Of a stretch of 64,000 nucleotides of DNA, positions 61,785 through 64,000 are shown one piece after another. Source of the stretch: CAYFKJ01 sp964343605 (lineage in GTDB: Bacteria > Pseudomonadota > Alphaproteobacteria > UBA2966); the NCBI GenBank assembly GCA_964343605.1, contig CAYFKJ010000006.1:248001-312000 (forward strand). Reading direction: 5' to 3'. A program made the position numbers and the translations under genes. Positions within the stretch are counted from its first letter, which is position 1. The number at the start of each line of letters is the position of its first letter. The notes under the pieces are model-generated. The model did no database searches. It saw only the letters and a list, made by a program, of their open reading frames with translations, and was not told where the DNA came from.

Positions 61785-62840
61785 ATGAGTTTTACCGTTC
61801 CCGAACAGGCGCAAGCGCGCCTCAACCGATCCGAACTGGCTGTACCGGGCAGCAATCTCAAATTTCTCGACCGGGCTCTCGATTCACCCGCCGACGTCGT
61901 GTTCCTCGACCTGGAAGACGCCGTGGCGCCCGACGACAAACCGCAGGCGCGGAAGAACATCATCAAGTCTTTGGCGGACCCGCGCTGGAAGAACCGCACG
62001 GTAAGCCTCCGCATCAACGGTCTGGACACCCATTACATGTACCGCGACGTGGTCGACGTGGTGGAGCAGGCCGGCGAATACCTGGACCTGATCATGATTC
62101 CCAAGATCGGTACGGCTGCCGACGTATACGCGCTCGACATGCTGGTCACCCAGATCGAGGACGCCGTCGGGCTGAAGAAGAAGATCGGTTTCGAACTGAT
62201 CATCGAGACCGCTCTCGGCATGGCCAATATCGACGAGATCGCGGCTGCCAGCCCGCGTCTCGAAAGCCTGCACTTCGGCGTCGCCGACTATGCAGCCTCA
62301 ACCAAGGCGCGGACCACGAATATCGGGGGGCCGAACCCGGCCTATCATGTGTTGACCGACGCGGACGCGGAGGGTAATCGCGACGTCCACTGGGGCGACA
62401 TGTGGCACTATGCCATCGCCCGCATGGTCGTGGCGGCCCGGGCCAACGGTCTCAGGCCCATCGACGGCCCGTTCGGCGACTTTTCCGACGCCGACGGCTA
62501 CCGCGCCCAGGCGGCCCGCGCCGCCGTGTTGGGCTGTGAAGGCAAGTGGGCCATCCACCCGACGCAGATCGGTCTGGCGAACGAAGTGTTCAGCCCGGCC
62601 AAGGAAGAGGTCGCCAAGGCCAAGAAAATCCTCAAGGCCATGAAGGAGGCCCAAAAGGCCGGACGCGGCGCCGTGGCCCTGGACGGCCGTCTGATCGACA
62701 TCGCCTCGATCAAGCAGGCCGAAGTCATGGTGGCGGCGGCCCGTCAGATCGCCGCCGTCGACCGCCGGGCCAAGCCCGCTGCCAAGAAAAAACCGGCGAA
62801 AAAGAGCGCCGCCAAGAAATCGGCGTCCAAGAAGAAATAA
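61785..62840 (+). CDS. mcl1: Malyl-CoA / beta-methylmalyl-CoA lyase with basic tail
   Basis: A 351-residue HpcH/HpaI-type aldolase. The stretches VVFLDLEDAVAPDDKPQAR, SLRINGLDTHYMYRDVVDVVEQAGE, MIPKIGTAADVYALD and PIDGPFGDFSDADGYRAQA, then KWAIHPTQIGLANEVFSP, match malyl-CoA lyases of alphaproteobacteria. It splits malyl-CoA or methylmalyl-CoA into glyoxylate and an acyl-CoA, as in the ethylmalonyl-CoA pathway. AGGAG precedes the ATG. The last 25 residues are a Lys/Ala tail (KKPAKKSAAKKSASKKK) that the core enzyme does not need. It is followed by accA. Confidence 0.9.
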   Translation: MSFTVPEQAQARLNRSELAVPGSNLKFLDRALDSPADVVFLDLEDAVAPDDKPQARKNIIKSLADPRWKNRTVSLRINGLDTHYMYRDVVDVVEQAGEYLDLIMIPKIGTAADVYALDMLVTQIEDAVGLKKKIGFELIIETALGMANIDEIAAASPRLESLHFGVADYAASTKARTTNIGGPNPAYHVLTDADAEGNRDVHWGDMWHYAIARMVVAARANGLRPIDGPFGDFSDADGYRAQAARAAVLGCEGKWAIHPTQIGLANEVFSPAKEEVAKAKKILKAMKEAQKAGRGAVALDGRLIDIASIKQAEVMVAAARQIAAVDRRAKPAAKKKPAKKSAAKKSASKKK

Positions 62841-62880
62841 GAACGGAGAACACCCGGGTGATTGGTAGCTGGACCGCTTC

Positions 62881-63834
62881 ATGAACAGTTTTCTTGATTT
62901 CGAAAAGCCCCTCGCGGACATCGAGGGCAAGATCAAGGAGCTTCGCCACCTTTCCGAGGGCGGCGACGTCGACGTCGTGTCCGAAATCGCCAAACTGGAA
63001 AGCCGGGCCGAGCAGCTGTTGCGGGAAACCTACGAAGGCCTGACCGCCTGGCAAAAAACCCAGGTCGCCCGCCACGCCGACCGGCCGCATTTCCTCGACT
63101 ATGTCGACGGTCTGATCGAGGACTACACGCCGCTGGCCGGCGACCGCGGGTATGGCGACGATTCCGCCATTCTCGGCGGTTTGGGCCGCTTCGACGGCCA
63201 CAGCGTGATGGTTATCGGCCAGGAGAAGGGCAGCGGCACCGACGGTCGCATCAAACACAATTTCGGCATGGCGTTGCCCGAAGGCTACCGCAAGGCCGTC
63301 CGCCTGATGCAGCTTGCCGAACGTCAGAAGCTTCCCGTCATCACATTCGTGGATACCGCCGGCGCCCACCCCGGCGTCGGCGCCGAGGAACGCGGCCAGG
63401 CCGAAGCCATCGCGCGCAGCATCGAGGCATGCCTCGGGCTGAGCGTCCCCTTGGTCAGCGTCATTATCGGCGAAGGCGGTTCCGGCGGCGCCGTGGCGCT
63501 GGCTTCGGGCAACACCGTTCTGATGCTCGAGCACGCCATCTATTCGGTGATCACGCCGGAGGGATGCGCCTCGATCCTGTGGCGCTCCGCGGAAAGAGCC
63601 CAGGACGCGGCCGAAGCCCTCAAGGTCACGGCGCAGGATCTCTTCGAACTCGGGGTCATTGATCAAATCGTGCCCGAACCCCTGGGCGGCGCGCAAAGGG
63701 ACCCCGAAGGCGCCATCCGGAATACCGGTGAAGCGATCCAGGCAGCGCTCGAACCTTTGCTGACGATGGATGGATCGCTGCGCAACCACCGACGCGAAAA
63801 ATTTATCGCCATGGGCCGTTTGGGGCTCGGCTGA
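62881..63834 (+). CDS. accA: Acetyl-CoA carboxylase carboxyltransferase subunit alpha
   Basis: A complete 317-residue AccA. FLDFEKPLADIEGKIKEL opens the protein; the carboxyltransferase core has KGSGTDGRIKHNFGMALPEGYRKAVRLM (in part), TFVDTAGAHPGVGAEERGQAEAIARS and GEGGSGGAVALASGN, then YSVITPEGCASILW. It transfers CO2 from biotin to acetyl-CoA, making malonyl-CoA for fatty acids. It lies 40 bp after the malyl-CoA lyase gene on the same strand. accD is not in the window. Confidence 0.96.
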   Translation: MNSFLDFEKPLADIEGKIKELRHLSEGGDVDVVSEIAKLESRAEQLLRETYEGLTAWQKTQVARHADRPHFLDYVDGLIEDYTPLAGDRGYGDDSAILGGLGRFDGHSVMVIGQEKGSGTDGRIKHNFGMALPEGYRKAVRLMQLAERQKLPVITFVDTAGAHPGVGAEERGQAEAIARSIEACLGLSVPLVSVIIGEGGSGGAVALASGNTVLMLEHAIYSVITPEGCASILWRSAERAQDAAEALKVTAQDLFELGVIDQIVPEPLGGAQRDPEGAIRNTGEAIQAALEPLLTMDGSLRNHRREKFIAMGRLGLG

Positions 63835-63855
63835 TCGAACGGCAGCGCCGGTCGG

Positions 63856-64000
63856 TTATGGTTTGCCGGGCAGCCCGATCGTGAACGTTTCCTGGTAGCT
63901 GACCGGGCCGACCAGGCCGCCGGCGTCGATTCGGCCAACATAATTGCTGCGCAAATGCAGCGGAATTGCCGTGACCAGATCGATTAGCATGGTCGTGCTC
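63856..64000 (-). CDS. C-terminal end of an unidentified protein (partial)
   Basis: The minus-strand frame is open from the window end to a TAA at 63856-63858, giving about 47 residues that end LVGPVSYQETFTIGLPGKP. The converging layout with accA and the absence of a competing frame support coding. Too little is present to name it. Confidence 0.45.
   Translation of the reverse strand, partial: STTMLIDLVTAIPLHLRSNYVGRIDAGGLVGPVSYQETFTIGLPGKP

Overview
The window reads as a chromosomal segment of a high-GC alphaproteobacterium, most like a free-living, probably marine, member of the Rhodospirillales or a relative. The lineage markers are aerobic cobaltochelatase genes cobS/cobT next to dnaJ-like and bolA genes, an RpoH-type sigma factor beside a Suv3-like helicase / S4 / fdxA / carD cluster, an RHH_4-type small protein, malyl-CoA lyase, and aroK-aroB next to a CorC-type transporter. 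Genes are tightly packed on both strands, many starts are GTG or TTG, and only three gene-free gaps exceed 300 bp. I saw no integrase, phage structural gene, transposase or CRISPR array.

Layout. 1-7.1 kb is catabolic: the end of a cyclase-family gene, a divergent doeA/doeB pair for ectoine breakdown, a hotdog thioesterase, an MFS carrier, a GNAT acetyltransferase, an MDR reductase and an SDR. 7.1-16.2 kb holds a large hybrid histidine kinase with Hpt domain, a class I glutamine amidotransferase, a FliL-like exported protein, a gentisate-dioxygenase-like cupin followed by a kinase/response-regulator pair, a MAPEG protein and an acyl-CoA synthetase. 16.2-19.6 kb is an unusual pair: a MetE-like zinc-site protein and a large reductive-dehalogenase-like Fe-S protein with an internally duplicated domain. 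19.6-29.3 kb carries a DUF454 protein, recQ, a UROD/MtaA-like protein, phoX with a candidate Pho box, an ICMT-like membrane protein, tRNA-Arg(CCT), a PagL-type lipid A deacylase, an SNase-like nuclease and an M48 protease. 29.3-37 kb has rpoH, a phosphoesterase-like protein that has lost its metal ligands, carD with a histone-like tail, fdxA, a TerB-like protein, an S4 protein and the Suv3-like helicase. 37.1-39.8 kb is a single large KAP-family P-loop NTPase whose N-terminal third is clearly AT-richer than its surroundings; it is the best candidate for an acquired, poorly described defence-type gene. 39.9-46.3 kb holds methylmalonyl-CoA mutase and its chaperone meaB, with an amidohydrolase, an AlkD-like protein and rpmB. 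46.4-54.2 kb runs from a queuosine-precursor transporter through hydrolases, cobT-cobS, DnaJ, an XRE regulator and bolA to an RHH protein. 54.3-64 kb has an AEC transporter, CorC-type protein, aroB-aroK, a conserved periplasmic protein, xerD, malyl-CoA lyase and accA.

Themes. Cobalamin recurs: cobST make it, methylmalonyl-CoA mutase/MeaB use it, and the reductive-dehalogenase-like protein belongs to a corrinoid family. Short-chain acyl-CoA metabolism recurs too (mutase, malyl-CoA lyase, accA, thioesterase, acyl-CoA synthetase). Four intergenic repeat families are visible: a GTCAT-ended element (three copies), a two-hairpin element of about 100 bp (two good copies, one degenerate), a C/G-run element, and a short GTTGGGGTGGC inverted repeat at four sites. 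All product names rest on motif and family recognition by eye, without a database search.
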